From Candidatus Thiothrix putei (GTDB taxonomy: Bacteria; Pseudomonadota; Gammaproteobacteria; Thiotrichales; Thiotrichaceae), in the NCBI GenBank assembly GCA_029972225.1, contig CP124756.1, positions 1,284,001 to 1,348,000 of the forward strand: a DNA stretch of 64,000 bases, written 5' to 3'. Numbering within the stretch: the stretch's first letter is position 1; each line of letters opens with the position of its first letter. Below the pieces are notes generated by a model, which was not told the DNA's origin, ran no database searches, and was given only the letters and a program-made list of their open reading frames with translations. The translations under genes were made by a program, and so were the position numbers. Positions 51,273 to 60,425 of this stretch are shown here, piece by piece.

Positions 51273-51320
51273 TCTGGTATTTAGCATAAAACGCTATTCC
51301 TTATTGTTAGGCTGGCGTCG

Positions 51321-51354
51321 AAAAAGCCTCTTGTCTTTTCAAGAGGCTTTTTTA
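51321..51354 (+). terminator. Strong intrinsic terminator after lipoprotein A
   Basis: The stem AAAAAGCCTCTTG / CAAGAGGCTTTTT, with a 6-base loop and a T-run, 49 bases after the stop codon. Confidence 0.95.
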
Positions 51355-51370
51355 TTGGTAAATAACATAA

Positions 51371-51465
51371 TAAGTACTTAGGCATAAGTTACTCGGAACT
51401 TTGCAATCGTAACCGATTGATTTGTAATGGGTGGTTTTTCCGAAAAACTTTTGCATAAGTACTTA
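51371..51465. repeat. Two palindromes TAAGTACTTA, possible operators
   Basis: The perfect 10-bp palindrome TAAGTACTTA occurs at 51371-51380 and again at 51456-51465 (there 12 bp, ATAAGTACTTAT). Related GCATAAGT half-sites lie at 51382 and 51453. They fall upstream of lipoprotein B in a 424-base gene-free gap (51273-51696) that otherwise holds the terminator of A and AT-rich leader. Confidence 0.55.
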
Positions 51466-51696
51466 TCTTATTGTTTGATAAAATATTCTTTGTTTGAACC
51501 TTTCTGATGTTTGATGCAACCTACCAGAAGGGCTTAAAAATTAGCTCTAATGAATTAACACTTGTGGGAATTTAACAGTTCTGACAGTTTTTTGTGGTAA
51601 TTCATGCTAAATTCATCCGTGTGTGTGGTAAAGAAACCCCTTGAGTTTTGCTGCACAGTGTGTGTTTTCCTTAAACAATGTAAAGAGACCAAGACG

Positions 51697-52053
51697 ATGA
51701 AAATCAAATCTCAACTGACACTGGCAACGTTGATCGTTGCTGCTATGTTTGCGACTGGTTGCCAACAAATGAGCCAACAGACTGCACAGCAAGCAGCACC
51801 TGCTGCAACTGAAACGCCAGCAGCAACTGCTACTCCAGCCGCTGGTGAACACTGCCATGACGAAGCACCTTCTTGCGCTAATAAGTGCCATAGCCACCCT
51901 GGTGCTGTTCCGGGTCACAAGCATGTATATGGTTGTGTTGCGGGTCAAGGCCAGCGTCCAGTGGTTCCTAAGGTTAAAGCCAAAGGTAACTACAAAGGTG
52001 CGGTTTCCATGGATCAGTCGTCCAAAGCTGTCATGCAGCAATACCAGAAGTAA
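51697..52053 (+). CDS. Small lipoprotein B with His/Cys-rich insert
   Basis: A 118-residue paralogue of the gene at 51012. It shares MKIKSQ, the GCQQM-QQT start of the mature protein (Cys22) and the C-terminal VPKVKAKGNYKG-VSMD...MQQYQK. Between them (residues 51-84) is an insert with four Cys and six His (EHCHDEAPSCANKCHSHPG, then GHKHVYGC) that resembles a metal-binding site; this is inference. The frame could start at 51604, but 51697 gives the signal peptide and matches the paralogue. A strong terminator follows. Confidence 0.7.
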   Translation: MKIKSQLTLATLIVAAMFATGCQQMSQQTAQQAAPAATETPAATATPAAGEHCHDEAPSCANKCHSHPGAVPGHKHVYGCVAGQGQRPVVPKVKAKGNYKGAVSMDQSSKAVMQQYQK

Positions 52054-52099
52054 GGCATGACTGTAGCTGATGCATGACATCAGTGAGCGGTATGATATG

Positions 52100-52136
52100 A
52101 AACTGCCTGATTACAGTGTGATCAGGCAGTTTTTTA
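52100..52136 (+). terminator. Strong intrinsic terminator after lipoprotein B
   Basis: The perfect 12-bp stem AAACTGCCTGAT / ATCAGGCAGTTT with a 9-base loop and a T-run. The remaining sequence to 52280 is leader of the next gene. Confidence 0.95.
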
Positions 52137-52280
52137 TTGAAATTCTTGATAAGCCGAACTACCCTAGCAGTCTTTGGGAACTTATGGGCATATTTCCTAT
52201 CCTAACTTTGCATGGGGAAGCCTGTTGGGCGTTTGTTTATTTAGTGTTCTTCTGATGAACCGTATCAAGTTGTAAATTTC

Positions 52281-53516
52281 ATGAAAAAAGCGTTTATTCT
52301 GGCATGGTTGCTGGCAGTGATTTCATTTATGCCTTCGTTCGCGGTTGCCGCCGTCTGGCCTAGTGAAAATGTGTGGGATGATGTGTGGGAAGAGCGTTAC
52401 CACCAATGGGTACGAACAGCTTGGAAAGATGATATTTTCATGGATCCTGCGAAACCGATTTATTATCGGTTTGAGAATGATTGCGCAGATGCAGTTTATG
52501 CTATGCGACTTATCTTTTCATTTGAACATCGCTTGCCTTTTGTTGTGGGCAATCGGGACAAAGCAGGGCGTACCATTAGTAATGACCTGTCCACATGGGA
52601 TAATTTGCCACCCGATCAACGTGTGCGCCAATTCTTGGATTATGTTGCCGATATGACCAGCACGGTTTCATTACGTAATGATACTTACCCTATTGCTTTG
52701 CATGATATTAAACCCGGTGATATTTATGTTGCGCCCGGTGTGCACTCCTATCAAATTGTTGATGTGACTGATGCGGGAATTGCAGAGGTAATGGCTTCTA
52801 CAACGCCTAAGCAAGCGCGTTATCTGCTAAGGACACCATCGTTTCCTTTTTATGTGCCGGAAGATAAAACATTGGGTGATGGCTATCGCCGTTTTAAGCA
52901 GCCACAAAACATCATGAAAGCCGCTAACCAGCAGCCTGGTTATAGCGAAGAACAGTTCCACTTAGCCGCAGAAGTTGCTTACGACTATGTGAAGTATACC
53001 GATATTATTTCTGGTAAATTAGCCAAGCGTCCTGAAACGGCTGATGAGAAAACGCAACGTTTGTTGTTGGCGTTGTGTATGTATGCCAATGACCGCGCAG
53101 TCTATGTTTACGATGCATTATGGTATTTGCAAAAGATCCGTGGTGAAGGACGTCGTTGCATGAATGCTAAAGAATACGATGACCATTCAACACCTGGTCG
53201 TGATAAGCGTTTAGTGTTGTTCTTTAATTCCATTCGTCATCATTTAGATCGTGTTGGTCGTTTTGACCCGCGTTCTCAGCCTGCACGCTGGGCAAAAGCG
53301 GTTTTTGCTAATGATCAACCGCCACCGCAAGAATTAAAAAGCCTCAATGATTTTTGCATGGTACAGATGACATTGGGAGAAGAGTATTACATGACACTGC
53401 GTGAATTGCGTCAAAATGTGGAAGCTGGAAGTTTGGTTTCTGATCCACATGCACCTTTGCCTTTCCGTTGGGGAGTAGTAAAAGAGCCTTACCGTGCAGA
53501 TTGCCCTACTTATTAA
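52281..53516 (+). CDS. Secreted protein with NlpC-like Cys/His pattern, unknown
   Basis: A 411-residue protein with a signal peptide (MKKAFILAWLLAVISFMPSF, cleaved after AVA). I do not recognise a named family. C68 in FENDCADAVYAMR and H155 in PGDIYVAPGVHSYQIVD are spaced like the nucleophile and base of NlpC/P60 peptidases, which suggests cleavage of murein peptides; this is inference. The rest is helical and charged. The next gene is also a papain-fold family member. Confidence 0.6.
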   Translation: MKKAFILAWLLAVISFMPSFAVAAVWPSENVWDDVWEERYHQWVRTAWKDDIFMDPAKPIYYRFENDCADAVYAMRLIFSFEHRLPFVVGNRDKAGRTISNDLSTWDNLPPDQRVRQFLDYVADMTSTVSLRNDTYPIALHDIKPGDIYVAPGVHSYQIVDVTDAGIAEVMASTTPKQARYLLRTPSFPFYVPEDKTLGDGYRRFKQPQNIMKAANQQPGYSEEQFHLAAEVAYDYVKYTDIISGKLAKRPETADEKTQRLLLALCMYANDRAVYVYDALWYLQKIRGEGRRCMNAKEYDDHSTPGRDKRLVLFFNSIRHHLDRVGRFDPRSQPARWAKAVFANDQPPPQELKSLNDFCMVQMTLGEEYYMTLRELRQNVEAGSLVSDPHAPLPFRWGVVKEPYRADCPTY

Positions 53517-53631
53517 GGTTAGGTGTTCTTTTATCGGGCTAAACTGGCGTTCTATTTGGGATTATTATTATAATAATTGATTATTTCGGTGAGTCTGTTT
53601 ATTGGGGATATCAGGATCAGGAGTGGGGTAA

Positions 53632-54342
53632 ATGAGTAGTGTTTTTGATATGCCGAGCTTGTCCAAATGGGGAGTATCCGTCATTTTGACGGGGGCACTG
53701 ATGTTTGCTGGGCTGGCTGGCTGTTCAACACAGCAAGCAGCGGTTGATGTAAAGCGTTCAGCGCCAGCGCGAAGCAATGTGGCAACGCCTGAGCGTTTGT
53801 CGTATGCAGCATTGGATCGTTTGCGACACCGTGTGGTTTATGACGGTCGTTATATTCCAATTAGTTATCCTAATGGTGATGTGCCGTCGAATGTTGGGGT
53901 TTGCACGGATACGGTTATCCGTTCGTATCGCAAGCTGGGGATAGATCTGCAACGTTTGGTGCATGAGGATATGAGCCGTAATTTCCATGCGTATCCCAAC
54001 CTTACAAAGTGGGGTTTGTCTCGCCCGGATCCCAATATTGATCATCGCCGGGTTCATAATCTGAAAGCTTTTTTCCAGCGCCACGGTGCAACCGTACCAG
54101 TGACCGGCAATGCGGCAGACTATCGTCCCGGTGATCTGGTTACGTGGAGTTTGGGGGGGGATCAGGAGCATATTGGAATTGTGGTCAACCGTAAGTCATC
54201 TGCTGACCCGCGACGTCATTTAGTCGTTCACAATATTGCTGAAGGTGAAAAAATTGAAGATGTACTGTTTGCTATGCCAATCACGGGGCATTACCGTTAT
54301 TTTCCCGGTAATACAGGGTTGAAATACGTTTCTACACAGTAG
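53632..54342 (+). CDS. DUF1287-family lipoprotein (papain-like fold)
   Basis: A 236-residue protein. A membrane segment leads to a lipobox LAGC (Cys31). The DUF1287 domain (about 55-225) has VVYDGRYIPISYPNGDVP, then GVCTDTVIRSYR (C91), HEDM, RPDPNIDHRRV and EHIGIVVN (H180), which match the YijF-like family. The Cys/His pair fits a papain-like amidase of unknown substrate, perhaps murein. It is preceded by 115 bases without a gene, with AT-rich repeats ATTATTATTATAATAATTG near 53560. Confidence 0.85.
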   Translation: MSSVFDMPSLSKWGVSVILTGALMFAGLAGCSTQQAAVDVKRSAPARSNVATPERLSYAALDRLRHRVVYDGRYIPISYPNGDVPSNVGVCTDTVIRSYRKLGIDLQRLVHEDMSRNFHAYPNLTKWGLSRPDPNIDHRRVHNLKAFFQRHGATVPVTGNAADYRPGDLVTWSLGGDQEHIGIVVNRKSSADPRRHLVVHNIAEGEKIEDVLFAMPITGHYRYFPGNTGLKYVSTQ

Positions 54343-54372
54343 AGTTCTTGACTTAAAAGTAGCCTTATACGG

Positions 54373-54399
54373 AAGCCTCCAGCTCTTGGGGGCTTTTTT
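54373..54399 (+). terminator. Intrinsic terminator after the DUF1287 gene
   Basis: The stem AAGCCTCCA / TTGGGGGCTT with a 5-base loop and a T6 run. Confidence 0.9.
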
Positions 54400-54422
54400 G
54401 TGGGTAAGTGGTTAATGAATAC

Positions 54423-54450
54423 TTCACTTTTTCTGAAATTAACGTAGAAT
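54423..54450 (+). promoter_or_regulatory. Promoter of the rpsP-rimM-trmD-rplS operon
   Basis: TTCACT (54423-54428), a 16-base spacer and TAGAAT (54445-54450), followed by a GC-rich discriminator TGCGCG as in growth-rate- and ppGpp-controlled ribosomal promoters. Confidence 0.65.
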
Positions 54451-54512
54451 TGCGCGTTTACTTCGGGCAGCCTCGGTTGCTTCGTATTAACTGAATTTTG
54501 TAAGGTCTTCAA

Positions 54513-54767
54513 ATGGTCAATATTCGTCTGGCTAGAGGTGGTGCAAAAAAGCATCCATTTTACCACATTGTCGTTAGCGACAAGCGCAAGCCACGTGACA
54601 GTGGTTACATTGAACGTATCGGCTACTTCAACCCGGTTGCCCGTGGTCAAGAGGTTCGTCTGCACATTGAGCAAGATCGTGTGGCTTACTGGGTAGCATG
54701 TGGCGCACAACCTACTGAGCGTGTTGCCAAGCTTCTGAAAGAATCTACAGAAACTGTGGCGGCGTAA
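54513..54767 (+). CDS. rpsP: Ribosomal protein bS16
   Basis: An 84-residue small-subunit protein that stabilises the 16S rRNA body. [21 protein letters not shown] and the GYFNP block are standard. First gene of the operon; AAGG lies 8 bases upstream of the ATG. Confidence 0.98.
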   Translation: MVNIRLARGGAKKHPFYHIVVSDKRKPRDSGYIERIGYFNPVARGQEVRLHIEQDRVAYWVACGAQPTERVAKLLKESTETVAA

Positions 54768-54773
54768 ATCATT

Positions 54774-55280
54774 ATGTCCCAACCGGACATTGTAACACTT
54801 GGCAAGATTTCTGCTGCGTTTGGCATTAAAGGTTGGGTCAAAGTATTTTCACACACACACCACTTGGATGGGATTCTAGGCTATAAACCTTGGTTCTTGA
54901 AAGTGGCTGATGAGTGGCAGCCTTGCAAATTGCTCAATGGGCAAATTCAGGGTAAAGGTATTGTTGCCCAACTTGATGGTGTTGTTGACCGTACCCAAGC
55001 TGAAAAGCTCATAGGTTGTGAGATTGGCGTACCGCGTAGCTGCTTACATCCGTTAGATGCAGGTGAATACTACTGGGCTGATTTAATTGGCATGGAAGTT
55101 GTCACTGTTAACGGTGTGTTATTAGGTGGGGTTGATCATCTGTTTGAAACAGGTGCTAATGATGTCTTGGTCGTGCAAGGTGAGCGGGAACGTTTACTTC
55201 CTTGGGTGCTGGATACATTCATTAAATCCGTTTCACTGGATGAAAAACGCATCGTGGTGGACTGGGATCCTGATTTTTAA
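54774..55280 (+). CDS. rimM: 16S rRNA processing protein RimM
   Basis: A 168-residue maturation factor for the 30S head. An N-terminal RimM beta barrel ([18 protein letters not shown]) is followed by a PRC-barrel domain (about 90-165, [12 protein letters not shown]...LLPWV). It binds bS19. Six bases after rpsP and overlapping trmD by one base. Confidence 0.97.
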   Translation: MSQPDIVTLGKISAAFGIKGWVKVFSHTHHLDGILGYKPWFLKVADEWQPCKLLNGQIQGKGIVAQLDGVVDRTQAEKLIGCEIGVPRSCLHPLDAGEYYWADLIGMEVVTVNGVLLGGVDHLFETGANDVLVVQGERERLLPWVLDTFIKSVSLDEKRIVVDWDPDF

Positions 55281-56023
55281 TGCCCATGCGGTTTGATGTT
55301 ATCACCTTATTTCCTGAATTGGTTGAGGCGGTCATCAGCAGCGGCGTTACTGGTCGAGCGGCAGAGCGGGGAATTATTTCCCTGAAGCAGTGGAATCCAC
55401 GTCATTATGCAACGGATGTTCATCGCACGGTAGATGATCGTCCTTACGGCGGTGGGCCGGGCATGGTGATGAAAGGTGATTGTCTGTTGCAAGCAATCCG
55501 TGATGCCCGCCAAGGCAATTCGGGTAAAGTGATTTATTTAAGTCCGCAAGGCGTAACACTCAACCAAAAATTGGTTAATGAATTAGCTACAGAACCAGGT
55601 TTGATTTTGCTTTGTGGTCGCTATGAAGGGATAGATGAGCGGGTCATTACCTTAGAAGTGGATATGGAATGCTCAATTGGTGACTATGTTCTCAGCGGTG
55701 GCGAGTTGGGTGCAATGGTACTGATCGATGCAGTGACCCGCTTATTGCCAGGCACATTGGGACATAATGAGTCAGCAGCTCAGGATTCCTTTTTTGATGG
55801 ATTGTTGGACTGTCCACACTATACCCGACCTGAAGAACTGGAAGGGGTGGCGTTACCCGCAGTCCTTAAAAGTGGTAATCATGCCCTGATTGCCCGTTGG
55901 CGCAAAAAGCAGGCGCTAGGAAAAACATGGCGACGCAGGCCGGAATTGTTAGAATCACGACAGTTAACCGACAGTGAGCGTGTGTTGCTGAACGAGTATA
56001 TAAACGAGTTTGACAAGCAGTGA
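55280..56023 (+). CDS. trmD: tRNA (guanine-37 N1) methyltransferase TrmD
   Basis: Makes m1G37 and so prevents frameshifting. 247 residues. The trefoil-knot SAM site lies in [12 protein letters not shown] and [19 protein letters not shown] (near 114-150). The ATG overlaps the rimM stop (TAATG); an ATG at 55286 is also possible and closer to the family start [11 protein letters not shown]. Confidence 0.98.
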   Translation: MPMRFDVITLFPELVEAVISSGVTGRAAERGIISLKQWNPRHYATDVHRTVDDRPYGGGPGMVMKGDCLLQAIRDARQGNSGKVIYLSPQGVTLNQKLVNELATEPGLILLCGRYEGIDERVITLEVDMECSIGDYVLSGGELGAMVLIDAVTRLLPGTLGHNESAAQDSFFDGLLDCPHYTRPEELEGVALPAVLKSGNHALIARWRKKQALGKTWRRRPELLESRQLTDSERVLLNEYINEFDKQ

Positions 56024-56045
56024 AGAACTGCATTAGAGGATTATC

Positions 56046-56390
56046 ATGAACACGATTATTCAACAACTTGAACAAGAGCAAATGACCAAGGTAATCCCGG
56101 ATTTTAACCCCGGCGATACCGTTGTCGTTAATGTACGCGTAAAAGAAGGCGATAAAGAACGCCAGCAGGCTTATGAAGGTGTGGTGATTGCGAAGAAAAA
56201 TCGTGGTCTAAATTCCGCATTTACTGTTCGCAAAATGTCTTATGGTGAAGGTGTTGAGCGTGTTTTTCAAACATATAGCAGCAGCATTGCCAGCATCGTC
56301 GTGAAGCGTAGAGGTGATGTTCGTCGCGCTAAATTGTACTACCTGCGCGGCCTTACTGGTAAGTCAGCACGTATCAAAGAAAAACTCTGA
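56046..56390 (+). CDS. rplS: Ribosomal protein bL19
   Basis: A 114-residue 50S protein at the subunit interface. [20 protein letters not shown] and [25 protein letters not shown]-type C terminus are standard. Last gene of the operon, followed by a terminator. Confidence 0.98.
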   Translation: MNTIIQQLEQEQMTKVIPDFNPGDTVVVNVRVKEGDKERQQAYEGVVIAKKNRGLNSAFTVRKMSYGEGVERVFQTYSSSIASIVVKRRGDVRRAKLYYLRGLTGKSARIKEKL

Positions 56391-56412
56391 GTTGCTTTTG
56401 CACCTCGATGGT

Positions 56413-56450
56413 AAAGCCGACAGTACTCATGCAGTCTGTCGGCTTTGTTG
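56413..56450 (+). terminator. Terminator after rplS
   Basis: The 11-bp stem AAAGCCGACAG / CTGTCGGCTTT with a 12-base loop and a T-rich tail. Confidence 0.88.
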
Positions 56451-56587
56451 TGTCTGTTGTATTTATCATTTGATTTGTCAATAGGGCGTTTCGTCGCTGA
56501 ATACTGTACATCGCCACTGTCTGTGCCTACTATCGACATTGGATAATAGTTTATAAAATAAATACGCTATAGTAGGTGGGGGCTTTT

Positions 56588-58402
56588 GTGGCCAATTTCG
56601 TTGATTTTTTGTCTAATAGTGCCATTTTTGGCGCGTTACTTACCATTGGTGTGGTAGCAGTTTTGGTATGGTGGTGGTTATCTGCTCGCCGTCAGTTTGA
56701 CCGACAATTGCGTTTGGCTCAGCAAAATATGTTGGTATCCTCCCTGTCTGACGTTCAGGAGTCGGCGGTGTTGGTTGATAGCAATGGCTTGGTTGATTTT
56801 GTTAATCCTGCGGCTGAAAAAATTCTGAATTACAAACTTCGTAGTGCACGAGGCAAGCACTACGGCGAATTATTTACTTTAATTGACCCTTTAACCCGTA
56901 ACCCTGTCAGTTGGTTGGATATCGCTAAGCGCAATGACCGTCCCTTATTGCGCTATGCATTGTTGAATACAGCAGGGTTGAATGATGTGCAAGTGACTTA
57001 CACGGTACAGCCTGTGTTATTTGAGGATGCAGATAAGCCTTGTTACTTGTTATTGGTACGAGATCAGACCGAATTACATGCAATGCAACTGCGTTTGGAT
57101 CACGTTGAAATGCATGATCAGCAAACGTTGCTGTTAAATCGTAAGAGTTTTGAGTTACGCTTGAAAGTGGCGATTGATCAGGTGCGTCAACACGGTGTTA
57201 AACATTCGTTTTGTCTGATTTCGATGGATCAATTCAAACTGGTCAATGATGCGATGGGGCATAATGCCGGGGATGTGTTGATTGAACGCATTTCACGGAT
57301 GTTGAAAGAGGAGATTGACGCTCGCCGAGATATTTTGGCGCGTTTAGGCGGTGATGAATTTGGGATTTTGTTTCAAGAAATTGAGCCATCGGTTGCCATT
57401 CGAGCGGCTGAGCAAATTCGCATAAAACTTGAACAATATGCCTTTGATTGGAACAAGATGCGCCAAAAAGTGACGGCGAGTATTGCATTTGTGCCACTTT
57501 ATAAAGGTCTGAAAACGCCGAATCGTATCTTGGCGGAAGCGGATGCAGCGTGTAGGGTTGCCAAGGCTAAAGGTGGTAATCGCATCCATATTTACAAGCC
57601 AAATGATCAGGAAGTAACCAAGCATCGCGGTAATATGGTCTGGCTTGGTCGGTTGAAAAAAGCCATTGATGCCAGTAATTTTCGCTTGGTTGCACAGCCT
57701 ATCCACCCCCTGAATCCGGGAGAATTCAAAAAACCATTTTGTCATTATGAAGTGTTGATACGCTTGTATGATGAAAGCAACCAACCGGTGTCACCGGATG
57801 AGTTTATTCCGGCTGCTGAATATTATTCGATGATGCCACGCTTGGATCGTTGGGTGGTGCGTAAACTGTTACAAACGTTACGTGAAATTACTCAGCAAGT
57901 GCCTCGCCCCATTTTTGCGGTGAATTTATCAGGGCAGAGTTTGGATGAGCAGGATTTCCTGAGATTTGTACTGGATGAAATTCAAGAAGCTGGGATTAGC
58001 CCCGCTATGTTGTGTTTTGAGATTACTGAGCGGGTCGCTATTCATAATCTTGAGTTAGCACAACATTTTATTCAAACCCTGAAGGGCTTGGGGTGCAGTT
58101 TCTCTCTCGATGATTTTGGTACAGGGGTCAGTTCCTTTGGTTATTTGAAGTCGTTGCCGGTAGATTATCTGAAAATTGATGGCAGTTTTATCAAGGATAT
58201 TATTAACGATGACGTGGCACACGCGATGGTGCATTCGGTCAATCAAGTCGGGCATTTGATGGGGTTGAAAGTGATTGCGGAGTATGTCGAAAACGATCGG
58301 GTCATACAGATTCTGCGAGAGATTGGTGTAGACTACGGGCAAGGTTATGGCATTTCTAAACCGATTCCGATCGAAGAAGCTGTGCGCAATCACATGAGTT
58401 AA
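56588..58402 (+). CDS. PAS-GGDEF-EAL cyclic-di-GMP enzyme
   Basis: A membrane-anchored protein of about 604 residues. One helix (about 12-35), a PAS-like domain (about 45-165), a GGDEF domain (about 175-335) with intact LGGDEF, and an EAL domain (about 350-600) with EVL replacing EAL but with NLSGQ, ITER, DDFGTG and EYVEN retained. It could make or break c-di-GMP, and both sites look plausible. The GTG at 56588 lies 9 bases after AGGTGG; one at 56576 has none. A mpl-ubiX-thioredoxin gene run follows 15 bases on. Confidence 0.93.
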   Translation: MANFVDFLSNSAIFGALLTIGVVAVLVWWWLSARRQFDRQLRLAQQNMLVSSLSDVQESAVLVDSNGLVDFVNPAAEKILNYKLRSARGKHYGELFTLIDPLTRNPVSWLDIAKRNDRPLLRYALLNTAGLNDVQVTYTVQPVLFEDADKPCYLLLVRDQTELHAMQLRLDHVEMHDQQTLLLNRKSFELRLKVAIDQVRQHGVKHSFCLISMDQFKLVNDAMGHNAGDVLIERISRMLKEEIDARRDILARLGGDEFGILFQEIEPSVAIRAAEQIRIKLEQYAFDWNKMRQKVTASIAFVPLYKGLKTPNRILAEADAACRVAKAKGGNRIHIYKPNDQEVTKHRGNMVWLGRLKKAIDASNFRLVAQPIHPLNPGEFKKPFCHYEVLIRLYDESNQPVSPDEFIPAAEYYSMMPRLDRWVVRKLLQTLREITQQVPRPIFAVNLSGQSLDEQDFLRFVLDEIQEAGISPAMLCFEITERVAIHNLELAQHFIQTLKGLGCSFSLDDFGTGVSSFGYLKSLPVDYLKIDGSFIKDIINDDVAHAMVHSVNQVGHLMGLKVIAEYVENDRVIQILREIGVDYGQGYGISKPIPIEEAVRNHMS

Positions 58403-58417
58403 GGTTTATACACACGC

Positions 58418-59767
58418 ATGAAAATTCATATTTTGGGTATCTGTGGCACGTTCATGGGCGGTATTGCCCTGTTGGCACGGGAACAGGGGCATGAAGTCAC
58501 CGGTTCCGATACTAACATCTACCCGCCGATGAGCACGATGTTGGCGGAGCAGGGTGTGGCGATTATCCAGGGTTTCCAGCCACACGATTTACCTGCTGAT
58601 GCGGATACTCTAGTTGTGGGCAATGTTATGCGCCGTGGTTTGGATATTGTTGAGCATATGTTGGATCACAACCTGCCGTACACGTCGGGTCCTCAGTGGT
58701 TAGGTGAACAAATTCTGCGGGAACGTTGGGTGTTGGCGGTGGCAGGCACTCACGGCAAAACCACGACCGCGAGTATGTTGGCGTGGATTTTGGAATATGC
58801 TGGTTTGAATCCGGGGTTTCTGATTGGTGGCGTGCCGCAAAATTTTGGCGTATCTGCACGTTTGGGCGATTCACCGTTTTTTGTGGTGGAAGCCGACGAA
58901 TACGATACCGCTTTTTTTGATAAGCGTTCTAAGTTTGTGCATTACCACCCGCGTACTGTGATTCTGAATAATCTGGAATACGATCATGCTGATATTTTTC
59001 CCGATGTGCAGGCGATTAAAACCCAGTTTCATCATTTGATGCGTACTGTGCCGGGTAGTGGTTTGGCGGTGGTAAATGGGCAAGATGCTAACCTGAAAGA
59101 TACCTTGGCAATGGGGTGCTGGACACCGGTAGAAACCTTTGCCGATGGTGATTGGCAAGCGGAGTATTTACAAGCGGATGGCAGTGAGTTTCGTGTCCTC
59201 TACCACGGTGTGGAACAGGGTATGGTGCATTGGACGTTATTGGGCGAACACAATGTTAACAATGCGTTAGCGGCGATTGCAGCGGCGCGTCATGCCGGTG
59301 TTCCGGCAGAACATGCGATTGCGGGCTTGGCGGAGTTCCAAGGGGTGAAACGGCGGATGCAAGTGCGGGGTACGGTGCGTGATGTCACCGTATACGATGA
59401 CTTTGCGCATCACCCGACGGCGATTACCACCACACTGGCAGGTTTGCGGGCAAAAGTGGGTAAGGCACGCATTATTGCGTTGCTGGAGCCCCGCTCTAAT
59501 ACCATGAGATTGGGGATACACAAAGTGCAATTGGCTAAATCCTTGCAAGCTGCCGATGCGGTGTTTCTCTATCAGCCTCAAGGTTTAGGGTGGGATCTGG
59601 CGGATGTTGTGGCAGACATCGGTGCAAAAGCGCAGTTATTTCAGGACATTGATACGCTGGCAGCTATTGTGGCGGATAGTACGCAAGCGGGAGACCATGT
59701 TCTGGTTATGAGTAATGGCGGTTTCGGTGGGATTCATGACAAGCTGTTAGCACGATTGGCGAATTGA
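58418..59767 (+). CDS. mpl: Murein tripeptide ligase Mpl
   Basis: Re-attaches recycled L-Ala-D-Glu-mDap to UDP-MurNAc, feeding MurF. 449 residues, a MurC-like fold: HILGICGTFMGG near residue 3, ATP loop [10 protein letters not shown] near 111, DDFAHHPTAI near 328. It differs from murC at 30569 by its ICGTFMGG start. Here it recovers peptide from wall turnover. Confidence 0.96.
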   Translation: MKIHILGICGTFMGGIALLAREQGHEVTGSDTNIYPPMSTMLAEQGVAIIQGFQPHDLPADADTLVVGNVMRRGLDIVEHMLDHNLPYTSGPQWLGEQILRERWVLAVAGTHGKTTTASMLAWILEYAGLNPGFLIGGVPQNFGVSARLGDSPFFVVEADEYDTAFFDKRSKFVHYHPRTVILNNLEYDHADIFPDVQAIKTQFHHLMRTVPGSGLAVVNGQDANLKDTLAMGCWTPVETFADGDWQAEYLQADGSEFRVLYHGVEQGMVHWTLLGEHNVNNALAAIAAARHAGVPAEHAIAGLAEFQGVKRRMQVRGTVRDVTVYDDFAHHPTAITTTLAGLRAKVGKARIIALLEPRSNTMRLGIHKVQLAKSLQAADAVFLYQPQGLGWDLADVVADIGAKAQLFQDIDTLAAIVADSTQAGDHVLVMSNGGFGGIHDKLLARLAN

Positions 59768-59779
59768 GATGGTCGGTAC

Positions 59780-60391
59780 TTGAAAACCATTACTTTGATT
59801 ATGACCGGTGCATCCGGTGCGCAATACGGTCTGCGATTGTTGGAATTTCTGTTGCAACACGATTATCGGGTGTTTCTGCTCTTGTCGCGCCCTGCACAAG
59901 TGGTAGTCAATATGGAAACAGAACACCGTTTACCGGGGCGTGCAGGCGACATTCAAACCTATTTCACGCATTTGTATGGCGCACAGCCGGGTCAATTGCA
60001 AGTGTTTGAGCGTGAACAATGGGCTGCACCGATTGCCAGTGGCAGTGGGGTGGCAGATGCAACGGTGGTTTGCCCCTGCACCACGGGTACACTGTCTGCG
60101 ATTGCTTGCGGAAGTAGCCGTAATTTGATCGAACGCGCCGCTGATGTGTGTTTGAAAGAACGTAAAAAACTGATTTTGGTGGTGCGCGAAACCCCCTTTT
60201 CTGAGATTCATCTGGAAAACATGCTGAAACTGGCGCGGATGGGGGTTATTATCATGCCCGCCAATCCGGGCTTTTACCAACGCCCGACCTCCGTGCAAGA
60301 ACTGGTTGATTTCATGGTGGCGCGGGTACTGGATCATTTAGGCATTCCTCATCAGTTATTGCCCCGCTGGGGCGAAACGCCGTTGGAATAG
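59780..60391 (+). CDS. ubiX: Flavin prenyltransferase UbiX
   Basis: Makes prenylated FMN, the cofactor of UbiD in ubiquinone synthesis. 203 residues. MTGASGAQYGLRLLEFL near residue 8, the FMN-binding CPCTTGTLSAIACG and RETPFSEIHLENML are intact. TTG start at 59780, 13 bases after mpl. ubiD is not in the window. Confidence 0.96.
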   Translation: MKTITLIMTGASGAQYGLRLLEFLLQHDYRVFLLLSRPAQVVVNMETEHRLPGRAGDIQTYFTHLYGAQPGQLQVFEREQWAAPIASGSGVADATVVCPCTTGTLSAIACGSSRNLIERAADVCLKERKKLILVVRETPFSEIHLENMLKLARMGVIIMPANPGFYQRPTSVQELVDFMVARVLDHLGIPHQLLPRWGETPLE

Positions 60392-60425
60392 TCCACTTTT
60401 TACTTTTATACACAGGAGCTATGCC

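Noticed and set aside
53556-53585. AT-rich repeat ATTATTATTATAATAATTG as a mobile-element end or operator
   Set aside because: It is short and low in complexity, and fits ordinary AT-rich leader sequence.
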